From assembly GCA_020086605.1 (NCBI GenBank), contig JACBWW010000047.1, positions 2,742,363 through 2,806,362 of the forward strand: 64,000 nucleotides of DNA, in the 5' to 3' direction. The notes below the pieces were generated by a model. The model made no database searches and was not told where the DNA came from. It was given only the letters and a program-made list of their open reading frames with translations. Positions 13,985 through 25,740 of this stretch are shown one piece after another. The DNA comes from Lanius collurio (Eukaryota > Chordata > Aves > Passeriformes > Laniidae). The translations under genes were made by a program, and so were the position numbers. The stretch's first letter is position 1, and each line of letters begins with the position of its first letter.

Positions 13985-14420
13985 GTTACAATTTCACTAG
14001 AATATAATGAAACCCTACATGATCAAATCATTATAAATAAAGGGGTTTTGAGCTCAGTTGAAGACAGTACTGATGGATTCATGATCTGTGCTGCTGTAAT
14101 TGTGCTAGTAATAATTCTGATGTATTGATTTATTTTTTATTCAAAAAAAAGAGAGTAGATTTCTGTAAGGAATGCCTGCTCAGGAACTTCAGCCGAACTG
14201 AACACTGTATGTTGCTGACATTGTTGCTATGCTTTAAGTCAATTAGTAAGACTGGAGCCAGATGGCTGAAAACAACCAAAATTACACAGTACATTCTGTT
14301 TATTAGTTAGGATTATTATTCAGGCCATAATTGCTTTCAACAGATTATTTATCATTATTAAGATTACAATTATATGCAAGAAAATCACAAAGTTAAGAAA
14401 AACATGATTTTTCAATCGCA
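13985..14420. promoter_or_regulatory. Candidate conserved non-coding element
   Basis: This AT-rich, repeat-free block has many homeodomain-type cores (TAATTG, CAATTA, ATTATT) and short motifs spaced in the way typical of vertebrate developmental enhancers. It carries CCAGATGGCTG, an E-box-like site, and runs of ATTAT near 14310-14360. No open frame is convincing. The call rests on composition and motif density only. Conservation was not tested. Confidence 0.3.
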
Positions 14421-16079
14421 TCTGTCCCCCACTCTGTTCAAAACTTTTCTTAAATATCTAAACAAAAGAATCAAAATAAAAAACACCTTCCTAAAAAGAA
14501 ACCCATTTCATTAGCCAGACATACCTATTTTGGGACATGACCAGAGACTGTAGAAAGATGCCAGCAATGGGAAGTTTCCCAAAGCTGCTTTTTGTATTGC
14601 TGCTCACCTGAGCTGCTGGGAGGATGCTCAACTATTCCAAGACTGCTTGGAGCCCCCATCATAATTTTTTTCAATCAAATCCCCTTTAAAAGGACACATT
14701 GAAGTCCTACCTCCAAAAGACTCATTCCTCCTGAACCCCAGGTAAATGAAGACATAGAATAGGCAGGTTTCACAGTGATTAAAAACAGGGAAATCAACTG
14801 GAAGAGGCATCCTGGATCTCATCTTTAAGCAGTGGCAAGCACTCTGCTCCAGCAAAGACCAGAGCTTGGCAGGGAAGTAATCAGTTGTTTACACCATGAA
14901 TACCAATATATCTATCTCCCTCCTTGAGCAGCTGAGATGGATCCCTCTGATGAGTTTTCCTACAGCTCTCCACTTCCACTATATTGTTTTTTAGTTACTC
15001 ATTCATACAAACCACCATGTCAAGAGAAAGATGTTTGAATGCTTCCAACCATGAGAGATCCACTGCTCAGGAAAAAGCTCCTCAAAGTGCCTCCAGCATT
15101 GCCAGTTTGGGATATTTGAATCCTACAGCTCTGAACCCTTAAAAGCAAAAATCCAGGTGCCAGCTGCTGCAGATCAGTGATATATTGGGACTGAGAAAAA
15201 GACAAGTACTCCTATCAGAGCCTACCTTGGAGGGCAAGAGCACAGAGAAAACTCAGTGATGTACAACAGCCTCCTGGAAACAAAAGTCCTACTCCTCTGA
15301 TGCTGGGAATATTAGGCTAAAGAAAAAAATCTGTGCAAAACAGGTCTCTTCCTCTGCCACAAATTTTAAGTTTGTAACTGAAATCAAGGAGCAACAAGAA
15401 TTCAAGTTGTGTGAATCCAACCTCTTAAGCCTCTAACTTAATATATACACTGCAATTATCTGAATATATATCTTTATTCCTACAGCTTTGGGGGGGTAGT
15501 TAAGTTTAGCTGTCAACCAAATCCCCAAAATGGAGTCTGGCACACTGCAGCTGCACTTTATGTTTGAAACAACAGGCCCTTTGCTACAAAACCAAGTGCT
15601 TTAACACACTACAGCATTTGCACTTGCCCAACCTGCTTTTAAAAGCACCACTCCCTCCTATTCACAAACCCACATCTCATCCCACTGAGCCATGGTATTG
15701 TTAACGCTTTTGGTTGCTGCTAAGCTGGGTTTTGAAAACTTCCCCTTAAAGGAGGAAGAAAAAAATTACACTAGTAATATGCATAAAGTGTCCTCTAAAG
15801 TGGACAAAATATGAGGCACCATTAAGAAAAAGGGCACCAGACAAGAAAAGCATCATCCTTGCTCACCCTGATCCTCGCCATTAAGCTTTGGACAGAACAG
15901 TGAGGAATGGAGGGAAGGAGCAGACTGGCTAATCAACAAGTACATCATGCAGATACCCATTAAGACCATATTACATTTTCCAAAATCCATATACTTTCTA
16001 TGTTACTTCATCTCCCCCCCATACCTACCTCTTCATTGCCCTCAACTTCTAATAGCAGTAATGACCTTGGCACATGGCA
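14421..16079. other. Non-coding sequence, nothing recognised
   Basis: There is no recognisable gene, repeat or strong motif cluster. ORFs are under 80 codons and overlap on both strands. Confidence 0.55.
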
Positions 16080-16420
16080 TTTTCTTACAATTATTAGTTG
16101 GCTGGTGTTAATGGCCCTTGGCTACACCTTGGGCCATCAACTCCTCCCAGACAGTCATTAATCCCAAGGAAATACCCTGCACCTCAATCGTTATTACTTA
16201 ATTACCTCCACACATAATCTGCAGAGCTGGAACACCACACCAAAGGACTGACTGCTAAATTATGACTGAGAAAAAAACTTTCAAGTCAAAAGACTGAAGA
16301 TACTGCACCAAAACCCAATTAAAGGCATTTTAACATGCTAATAAATAACAGATAATTATTTTGGGCCTGAATTAGCTACTCAAGTAAGCAAAGCAACTGC
16401 TTTTGACTAAGTGGAGAGTT
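16080..16420. promoter_or_regulatory. Candidate conserved non-coding element
   Basis: The block contains CAATCGTTATTACTTAATTACC, a TGCTAATAAATAAC string and a CCTGAATTAGC string, giving clustered homeobox-type sites in complex sequence without repeats. The absence of low-complexity DNA and the dense TAAT cores suggest enhancer-like sequence. This is inference from composition. Confidence 0.28.
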
Positions 16421-17619
16421 CGAGGGGCTCCCCTATTTCACAATGTAAAGCCAAAGAAAGCTCAAACCCAATCTTGCACTTCAGCAACAAAGTGCTGCTT
16501 TTTAACAGGCCATAAACTGCACCAAGTAACAGTTTTTGCTCAGCTAGGGAAGACTCTCTGAAAGAAGGGGCATAGTCAAGGGCTGCTCAAATCAACACAG
16601 AATGTGTGATATTTGCAACAACATCCTGTCCATTAGGGCTGCCCCAAGCAGTGCTGCATCCTCCCACACAAGTAGCCTGTGCTGCTAGAGCTCCTCCTGC
16701 CATTTCGTTGCTCCTCTCACATACTCCTGCCACCTTCAGGGTAGGTGTTTTTCCCAGATTAGAGACCCTCTGCCAAGCCAAATATGATTAACTGTGTTCT
16801 TACATTATCAGAGTCACCCAAAGTGAACACAGACCTCATATTTCATGATGCTGCATTAATGTCTCCATCCCAAAGGACACCAAACTTCATCACTGGCTAA
16901 TTCAAGCCCAAAGCCTCTTTCATCTCCTTCCCTGCTCCTTGAAGACAATGAGGAAACAGGTTTGGGTAGCAGCAGAGCAGAGGGAAGATGAACAGTCTCG
17001 TCAAAACTAAATACAATAAAAGCCCGATCCACAGAGGAAGATAAGCTTGAGGAAACAATTCAGATGAAGAGGAGACCCGATGATTTAAACACAAGACTCA
17101 AAGGGAAAATGAGATGTTGATAATTACGGGAGAAGTATCTTTTCATTGCCTGGACTGTTATTAGCTGGGATAGGAAACAAGATGAAAATCAGAGACTTCC
17201 TAAATTGGTCAGTGCTGTGTGTTGCTGCTCTTTGGCATTAAGCAAACATCTGCCCTCACCTGCAGCAGCACAGGGAGACAACAGGCTCCTGCAGGTTGCT
17301 CGGGGGCTGCCTTTCCTTCTGGCTTGTCTCCTTCAACCAGTGAACTCTGCCGAGCTAAAAATAAGTGTACAGCCTGCAGACAGCATCTTCCAGACCTCAC
17401 CTTTCCTCCCCTGTGCTACAGCCACCTACATGCCACAACCTGCCAAAAATGCATTTCAAAGCTATTTATCAGTGCTCACAGTAGCAGAGAAAAGGCTTGT
17501 GCATCATGCTACCCTATTGTGCACCTCCTTTCCCATAGTATGGCATTTCAGTTTTGGTTTGGTTTTATTGGTTTTTCCTAATAAGGATTTGTTCGTGCCA
17601 CTGAGTTCTCTGCTTCTTC
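16421..17619. other. Non-coding sequence with an open frame of no known family
   Basis: The plus-strand frame 17205-17819 (204 codons) starts here. It begins inside ordinary sequence, shows no signal peptide or domain I recognise, and runs into the next candidate regulatory block. I regard it as a chance ORF. Otherwise nothing is recognised. Confidence 0.5.
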
Positions 17620-17835
17620 CCCTAGGCTGGCTACCTACCTGCCCTAATGGATGCATAATTAAAAGGAAAACCACTCCAGGTAACTGGCAAGCTCTCCTAA
17701 TTGAAAACCAGGGAGGTAATCATTTTGCCCAGGGAAAAGCCCAACTCACAGGCCATAATATGGACCACCATCTGTTTGCTAAATTAGCAGCAGTGAGATA
17801 TCAGCATAGAAATGACTGACACCAATTAGTCTTTA
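17620..17835. promoter_or_regulatory. Candidate conserved non-coding element
   Basis: This block has ATGCATAATTAAAAGG, GGTAATCATTTTGCCC and ACCACCATCTGTTTGC strings (homeodomain and E-box types) in complex, repeat-free sequence. It overlaps the end of the 204-codon chance ORF. Composition is enhancer-like, but conservation is untested. Confidence 0.28.
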
Positions 17836-20039
17836 AGGAGTTTGCCTTTACACAGAGGACACTTCACCACCTCACTGAAGGTCTCTCTGCAATGAGAGGC
17901 AATTTCTGTTCAAAAGGGCTAAAACAGAGATGGAGCCAAACTTTCTTGAGCATAAAACCAATAGCTTACTGGTGATGGATCTTCCCAGCACATTCAATTT
18001 AATGGAACCAGCACCCTCAGTTCTCACTGCCTCAAGCAAGCATTCATCCTTCTTGCAGGGGCACTCAGGTCCTCCTGTCCAGGAAGATGTTCAGCCTCAC
18101 ATATGATAAAGGCAACCCCACACTTAGGGCAGCTTCTTAATTCACTGTGATTAACCAGACTTGGGGGAGTAAGGAACAAGCTCTGCCTGGCTCATCTAGA
18201 TCAGGGGACAGAAATACCACTGCTGCTTCATGTCAGATCAGAAGGCTGCATCAGGGCTGCATTACCTGCTTCCCTTGGCAACTCCCACTCAAGCCAAATC
18301 CTCCCCATCTGGGGTAGAGACTTGTCCACTTCAGCAGCTCCCTGTCAAGCCCCACCCTTTCACACCCCTGGAAGCAAACACAGACAAGGAGCACCTGAAG
18401 TCAGGACCACCACAGGTACACACATCCCACTGCCCAGCAGAAAACTGCAGCAAACACTGCTCACCACAACGCAGAGATAATACAGCAGCTCAGCTCCATC
18501 TTCGTGAGACTTATTCTTGTATAACCATCATGGCAACTGTCTCCCCAATGCTCCCACCTCAAACTAAAATCCAAGTGCCACTGTGCACAGCCATATGGGG
18601 GAAAAAAACAGTCCTTGCTTCCAAAAAACCTTTCCATAAGAAGAAAACAGAGAAAGGAGTGGGAACCAAGGCAGGGAAGAAGTGGCTGGTACAGGGGGTG
18701 CCAGTAAACCCTAGGACCAGCTTAGAGCATCACTGCAAAGACCTCTTCAGTTGCCCTGTCCAGAGTCACAGTGAGAAAATAGAGCTGAGGAGTGGGGCCC
18801 TTCTTCCTCTCCAACCTGCATGCACCGAGCAGAAGGCACACCACAGTAAATTAAACCAAGGATGCTACTCAAGCACAGAATCTAATTTCGCTAACTCAAA
18901 TTGTTACAACGTCTGTAAAACAAAACAACATTAAAGCACGCAATATATTTGCCATTTGCAACTTCCCATCATATAGAAAAGGCCTTCTTTCCCCAGTACT
19001 GCTTGTTTACCTAGGGGTAGAAAAACCTATAAATACACTTATATTTCTCCTAGATTTGCATTTTTCCAGTGAATATACAGCCTCTGTAGCAAAGCCTGTG
19101 CAAATGGCTAAAGGGCTGGGGCTCAATACCATAAAGCATCCAAAATCCAGACCCCATCACTCCCCATGCCCCTACACAGCACTGGGGTGTTGCAGAGGTG
19201 CACACAAATGCTGTACATTGACTGTAGAGATGTCCTGCACACAGAGAAGGACACAGGAAATTGCAGACACATTGTGCTGTGCATTTTCTAAGCCCAAGCA
19301 AAGCTGTGCTGCTGAAGCAGCAGTCAGAGGGGCTCCTCTACATGCCCAAAGGTCCTATTTGTGCTCATCAGTGAACTGCAGGAGGTCCAAATACAGTCTG
19401 TAGCCCTCCCAACCCACACAACCACACACCTTCAACCTCACACAGCCTTTGAACTCACAGCAAGTGCACTTTTAGGAACTTAGTCACATTTTAATTTTTC
19501 ACTTTGACACATGATAATGTTAGCAATTAGAACTGTGAGCAAACTGCTTCCCTCTCTCTTTGATGTTTGTTATTTTTACACTGATTGTTTTGCTGAGAGA
19601 GGAATTTTGATTTCACATTATTCTTCAGGGACAATGGAGAAATACTTAATGAAAAACAACAAAAAAAAAATTTAAAATCACCCATGAAGCCTAATATGAT
19701 ACTGAGAGTTATATCTGAAAGCCTTTGCATCAAATATTACCATTACAAGGGTCACATAACCATCTCCAACAGTCACTTCCCCACCCACCCCTTTCACAAG
19801 AGATCTATTTTTATTTTCGCTTAAGCATCAGAACAAGTAATGGGGAAAAGTTTGAGGAGAGGCTGTACGAAGTTCCTGAGGCGAGAGCTCATTAGTGACT
19901 CACCACAATAATTAACAGTCAAGCTGACCCCATCAGGAGTCAAAATGCATTTTTGTCACAGAACTGGAGCGCATCTCCAGAAACCCCACCACAGCAGTTC
20001 AAGACACGCACACACACAGGTGCACCCTCAAAAAACACA
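17836..20039. other. Non-coding sequence holding the longest open frame of the window
   Basis: From the stop at 18197-18199 the plus frame stays open to 18934, with the first ATG at 18230 (234 codons). The product is rich in Lys, Ser, Pro, Thr and His and has no domain, signal peptide or membrane segment that I recognise. There is no CpG island, Kozak-quality context or splice partner nearby. A chance ORF or an lncRNA exon is more likely than a gene. The rest of the interval shows nothing. Confidence 0.5.
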
Positions 20040-20350
20040 ACTAATCATTAGGGGGACTGCATTTGTGTTAAGACATAAGCAAACAACAGCAAATCAGGAA
20101 AACAATATACATGTGATGCCCTGATATATTTCCCTCAGATATTTTTCAGGTGTCAGCTGTAATAAATGAAGCATTTACTGGGTGCAGACGACACTTTAAA
20201 CAAATCAGCACAAGTCCCTAAAGGAAACAAGCAGCAGCATATTTGGTAGTATTTCATCATTTTGGAGCTGGCAGAACGAAGCTGACAAGTACACAAGATA
20301 AATACTTTGTTCTGTCACGCTGTGTCATGTCGGAGAAAACATAAAGTGTT
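20040..20350. promoter_or_regulatory. Candidate conserved non-coding element
   Basis: This complex, repeat-free sequence has CTAATCATTAGG, a TCAGCTGTAATAAATG string with an E-box, and an ATATGACCTTTGG string resembling a nuclear-receptor half-site. It is enhancer-like by motif content only. Confidence 0.25.
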
Positions 20351-21599
20351 ATATGACCTTTGGAGGCGCAGCCCACGGAAGCCTCCCTTCTCACTTCCAC
20401 ACTGCTGTTTGAAGCGGGGAAAAGAGAAGATAAAATAGAAACACCTCTCCGAGGGGCTGCCTCCCAGCACCTGTAACTCCAGAGATTTCACAGCCACCTC
20501 CTTGGCAGAGGTTATGCTGCCAAAGCCCTAAGAGGGAAGAACTGTTGGAGCAGGAAGCAGCACCACTGCACCTCCTGCGGCTCTGCAAAAACAACAGTAA
20601 GGCGCTCCTCAGAGAGGGAAAAAAATTAGATAGTGCAAGTTAATTATTATTGATCACTATTTTCCACCAACAGAAAAAGCATTCAGTTTGTTTCCTTCTG
20701 AACAAAAGAAAATACACCCTTTTGCTCTTGGTAGAATTCAAAAGCAGAAGCTGGGCTGAGCAGAAACCAGCCCTGCTGCTCTCAGCAGAGGAGCACGGCT
20801 GTAGCACAGCAGCACAACCCAAGGGCGATGCCTTCTGCTCCAAACCCGCTTTATTTAGCCAGACAAAACCATGCTGGGACACTGCTCCTTCAGTGAGATG
20901 CACTGGACCATGGCATGCCCCAGCACTACCACCAGCTCAATGTAAGCTGCATAACCACACTGACCCATAAGCACAGCAAAAGATCCCTGATGACAGAATG
21001 AAGCCTGAACCGTGTACAGACACCCACAAAGGCCCTTGGTAACTTTATGCTCATTCCAGCCAGGTTGAAATTCCACTTAATATCAGTTTTTAGTTTTATT
21101 TTTCTTGCTGTTCCAGAAACATCCCCCAGGCTTCAATCCTAAGGCGGGTAGGGCAAGCAGTGCTGGGAAACACAGACATGATATCTCCACCAAATTTTTA
21201 CATGGCAAATTTTTACATACTTGCTGCCTCACTGCAAGTGTTTTGTGACCAAAGGAAGGAGAACACTGAAGTGTTTTGGACAGGTGAGCAAGTATTAATA
21301 AATACCTTTGAATCCTGAAGCACGGTGCAATGGGTGTTTTTAAGCAATAAAGCTGCCTGACAGACTACACTATTCCATCTTACCTTGCCAGAATCTGCCT
21401 GCTACCCTCCCACCTCCCACCACTATATCTCACAGACATTTATTTTTCAATTTTCCAAGAATTCCTATTCTGAAAGTGCAAGAAAACGAATTCAATAAAG
21501 TAAAGATGGCTGCAAAGCCATAAAATACAAGCTAGAAAACTCAGAGCTGGGTTTAACATGGAAAACTGGTTTTAGGCATTTTGTGTTAAAACCAAGGAT
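20351..21599. other. Non-coding sequence, nothing recognised
   Basis: There are only short shadow frames (up to 106 codons). A small duplication of CAAATTTTTACAT occurs around 21192-21222. No gene or known repeat is seen. Confidence 0.55.
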
Positions 21600-22200
21600 C
21601 AAATATATAATTTTATTTAAAATAAATCACTCTGTGTTCTCAAATAACTGTAATAACTAACCATAGAAATTGTATTAATCACAAGTGTGGCAATGTTTGA
21701 CATATTTCCCCTCCCCTTTCTCCCACAAAAGACAGCAAGCAACAGACCATCCTCATTACAAACATTGTCACTTTCATGTAACAACCCACAGTTACAGAAT
21801 CGCCAAAATAAATTATATTTATTTACATCAACTTCCTGGCTTTTATGCTGTATCTAATTACTGTGAAAGAGACAAACAGATAATAAGCCATTTACAGCTA
21901 AAGAAGACTGGAATTATTGGTGTAAAAAGATAGGTAGTGGAAAGCTGGCTCTCTGGCATACATAGCAAAAAGCAATAATACTGAAAGGGGCGAAGGTAAA
22001 AGCGCATCTGTAATTATTAACAATATGCCTAACATTTTTAGTGTCACATTATTATGAATTAATTTGACATTCATTAGGGTTGCTCTGATCATAATGAATC
22101 CATTTGCCAATTGCTTTGCCTTCAGATAAGACTCCCATGGTTCCATCATAACCCAGTCATTAAATGTTAATTAACAAAGGCTTAACAATGAGACACTGGA
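21600..22200. promoter_or_regulatory. Strong candidate conserved non-coding element
   Basis: This is one of the best enhancer-like blocks. It holds TAATTATTAA at 22011-22020, GAATTAATTT near 22057, TCATTAGG at 22071, GCCAATTGC near 22107 and the palindrome GTTAATTAAC at 22166-22175, all in complex AT-rich DNA with no repeats. Dense, varied homeodomain cores like these are typical of deeply conserved elements near developmental regulators. Conservation is inferred, not shown. Confidence 0.38.
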
Positions 22201-25200
22201 AAGAATAGTTAGATAACGAAACAAAGTGGTTTGACCTGCTAAAAACACAGTATAGAAAAAAAAAATAAATGGGCAGACAAAGAACCTCTTCTATTCATTT
22301 TTCACCAGGTTCCTTACAAAAGTAGATTTTGGATGGCTGTAAAGCAGGTTACATCTGTCTAAGTGCTCCAAATCCTGGCACTTCTGGGCCAAGTTCAGCT
22401 GCCCAACCTGATGCTGAAGTTACCACAGGTCTAACTAGGCAGAAGGCAAGAGCTACCCCGAGAGGTTGCCCAGCCACAAAATCAAGGACAGAGAAAGAGC
22501 CATCTTCATATCCAGGTGAGTTCAGCACAACATGGGCAACTTCTTCCCAAGCCCCAAGGTGAGATGGAGAGCAGTGACCATCTCCTCACCCCAACCCAAA
22601 CCTGGTCACAGACACGGGGCAGGCAGCATCATGCCAGCAGGGCATACATGTACTTATCCTTCTCCCCCTGCAAATTACACTGCATGATGTTTCAAGTGTC
22701 ACATTAACCATTTAACTACAACTGCGTGGCACCCTATGTGAAAGAAGAAAAATTCTCACTAGAAAGAAATGAGAGGCAATCCAAGTGATAATTTATTGTA
22801 AGCATCCAGCAACTAATGCTGAAATGTAACAAAATACTTTCAGAAGTACAGAGAGCATCTTCAGGAATACTAAATGACTTAATTATTTTTACTGCTTATA
22901 CACAGAATATCAAATGAATTTAAAATAAAGAAACAGGTGGCAGAAAATTTTGTCCCACAAAGAAATAGAAGCAGCATGACAATCGCTTTAAGCGCACATC
23001 TTCCCATTCCCAGGATCTTGGAAAGTACAGAAGGAAAGGGTTAAGTGTCCCACTCTTTCCATACTGAGGCTTAAATACAAAAAAAGCTCTCTTCCTCCCT
23101 GCATTTCTCTCCCAAAGCCTCTCTGGAGCAGTGCCACCAGCATGTCTTGTATGCTGCTCCCCCACTTTTCTCCAGACCACCCTGTGTTGTTGCTACCCCT
23201 GCTGAAGTTTGGGATGGTGCCAGCTCCTTCCCAGGGAGCATCTCTGCTCCTTGCCAGTGGGAAAGGATGTGGCCAGGCAGCACATGCAAAATCCCAGCAG
23301 GGGGTTTTGTGTGGTTTTTGGGGTCGTGGCATCACTATGTGAGCAGGATGTCCTTCACCGAGGGATGCAGCCACCAACAGAATGGACATGTATTTCTTCT
23401 GACAAGCTCACAGGGACCAGAACCCTTCCCAAAAGTAGGAAGTGAGGTTTTCCTGCTACAAGACCCACATTTTCTTACCACAAGGAGCCTTGACCAGGCA
23501 CACTGCTGGAGGAGATAACTGAGTGCAGTTTCACTGACATCTCCCCTACTCATCAAGGAGCAGGGCCAACAATTGTATTTACTGCAGGATAATGTCGGGC
23601 AAATGAGGCTTGCCTTAAAGGGCTCCTAAAAAAAAAAACCCAAACAAAAAACACCAAAAAAAAACCCCCAAACCACAACCAAACAAAGCTGGTTTGTGTA
23701 TTCTCCCCCCTGCTACCCTCTTCCTGCTGCACCTTTCCACCGTTCTCACTTTGCCATGGGAAACCACACCTTTGCAGTCAAGAGCTCTCCTCCCATGTCT
23801 CCAGTGCAGGCCTGTGCAGCCCCACACAGCCAACAGCAGCCAACAGACAGGCAGACACACAGATGCACCAGAAGTAACACCAGCACTGTGCTCAGCAGTA
23901 GCCTGATGCTAAAAGAGTGTGACAGCTGCCATTCGCCTTTCCCAGGCAAAGCCAAGGAGGGGTTTAGTCATCCCAACCTGCTGCATCCCACAGCAAAGCC
24001 AGGCTGTTACAGCAGGATGAGCTGCTCCCATGAAAAGCTACCAGGAGAGGGGATGGGGGGTGCTGGATCCTGACCCACAGTACCCCAAAGCTAATGCAGC
24101 TCCCTGCTCCCAGTCCCTAGAAACTTTCTGGCTATCCCAGCACATAAATGAACAGATGGAGAGTTCACACAGGGAAATGGCAGGCACCTGCTGATATAAA
24201 ACCAGCACAAAATAACCTTATAAAAGTAGATTTTTTTTAGTAGATGCTTTACAAACTTCAAAAATCAAACACTCCAATAAGAAAGCAATGAAGAAAACCA
24301 TCCACGGATTTAACATCAAGTGTTACAAACAGAAAGATATACAAAAGTACACTTCCTTCAGTCTGCTTTCAACCAGTACTATTAAAGGCCTTCTACTTTC
24401 TCCCCATTTTATTTAGCATATACTCTGCAACAAAGCCTCCAAATTACCTTAACATTACCATAAATTCTGACAAATCCAGGAGATGAAAAAATAACCAATT
24501 GCAGAGAAGTGGGCTGACTACACTGCACCTCATTATTGTGTAAGCCCTTCTTTCTTCCCTCCCTACCCCCTGTTAAAATACTTCAGCCTTCCAAACGACT
24601 GTCTTTTGCCAATTAAGAGCTTGGCTAACTACACTTCCAGGCAGCAGGAGGAAGACACATGCCATACTTCATGCACTCTGGGCTGCACAGTTTGCGGTAA
24701 CACAGGCCATATGACCCCAAAACTTCAGTGTCTCACTGGTAAACTGCTCCCTGCTAGTACCACAGCAACTGCAAGCCAAGGTCAATTTTTTTCTTTAATT
24801 CCCTTCTTCCTCACCTTTTTTTTTATTTTTTCCCATGGCATGGGAAGAGAGCTTAGTTGTTTCTGCATGGATGCAAGGTGAATGAGGCTGTCGTTTCTCA
24901 TTGCAGTGCGATTTATTACAGGTCGCTGACATAAAACAGCTTCCCCCACTGCAAATGAAAAAAAAAAAGCAGGCAGGAGTTCTTGAGCATTGTCTCACTT
25001 GCTTCTTTGAAGGGAATATACAGAGGTTTTATTTATTTATATAGTGATCTGACAATGGAGATGCATCAGCTTGTTTTCAGAGGCTTCCAGCTGAAAAAGG
25101 CAAGTTTCCTTGTTAGTAGGAGGTTTAAAGAATCCGCACACGCAACAGAAGAAAAGAAGAACACGTCAGGAAAAGAAATTGCAAGTTTAACAAGACACAC

Positions 25201-25429
25201 TGATAAAGAAAGGAAAAATTATACTGAAATCAAGGGTGGGGAGAACAGGGGGAGTGTGGCAGGCTTGCTCCTGCATAAGCCAGATTCACTGTAAGGAGAG
25301 AAACAGGGTAGTAAGAATTGAGCTCCACATCTCTGGCTGGTGAAAATCTTGCTGTAGCAGACGACCCATTCCCAAAAAAATGTCTGGTTTAAGAGTTCCT
25401 CTGGCCTCTCATCAGCAGTTCCTCCCAAT
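22201..25429. other. Non-coding sequence with an A/C tract
   Basis: No gene is supported. The 133- and 125-codon frames at 22988-23389 (minus) and 23696-24073 (plus) lie in stop-poor sequence and have no domain. An A/C tract at 23628-23687 is listed separately. At about 24895-24960 a short block with TCATTGCAGTGCGATTTATTACAGG is complex and could be regulatory. Confidence 0.5.
23628..23687 (+). repeat. A/C-rich low-complexity tract
   Basis: The tract consists almost only of A runs and C runs, ending near AAACCACAACCAAAC. The complementary strand carries G runs separated by T runs, so a weak G-quadruplex on the minus strand is conceivable. Confidence 0.75.
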
Positions 25430-25740
25430 TTAATTCATAGTTTCAGATGAAAAGATTTTATAGATCTCTGTTCTGTCTTGAGATGAGTTCGCCTAGAGCT
25501 TCACGCAATAAATTGATGATGAATCAATTTTCCTGTGCTGTGCTTTGTAGTTTGCTTTTTTTCATAGAGCTCTGAGAGCTGTGTATAAAATACCTCAGTC
25601 CTTACTTGTTTTTTAAAGATAGGCTAATGTCTCTAAAGATCAAGAATATCCACAGTCTATTTTTAGATTGCTCACAGTAAGCCAAAACTGCCCTAATAAA
25701 AACATCTTTTAATTCACCTGCAATATTTTATTACATGGCC
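25430..25740. promoter_or_regulatory. Candidate conserved non-coding element
   Basis: This complex AT-rich block has CAATAAATTGATGATGAATC, TTAATTCACCTGC (homeodomain plus E-box) and ATATTTTATTACATGG strings. It is repeat-free and has no credible ORF. The call is compositional. Confidence 0.25.

Noticed and set aside
17205..17819. 204-codon plus-strand frame
   Set aside because: No family features are seen, another frame is open over the same stretch, and it ends inside an enhancer-like block.
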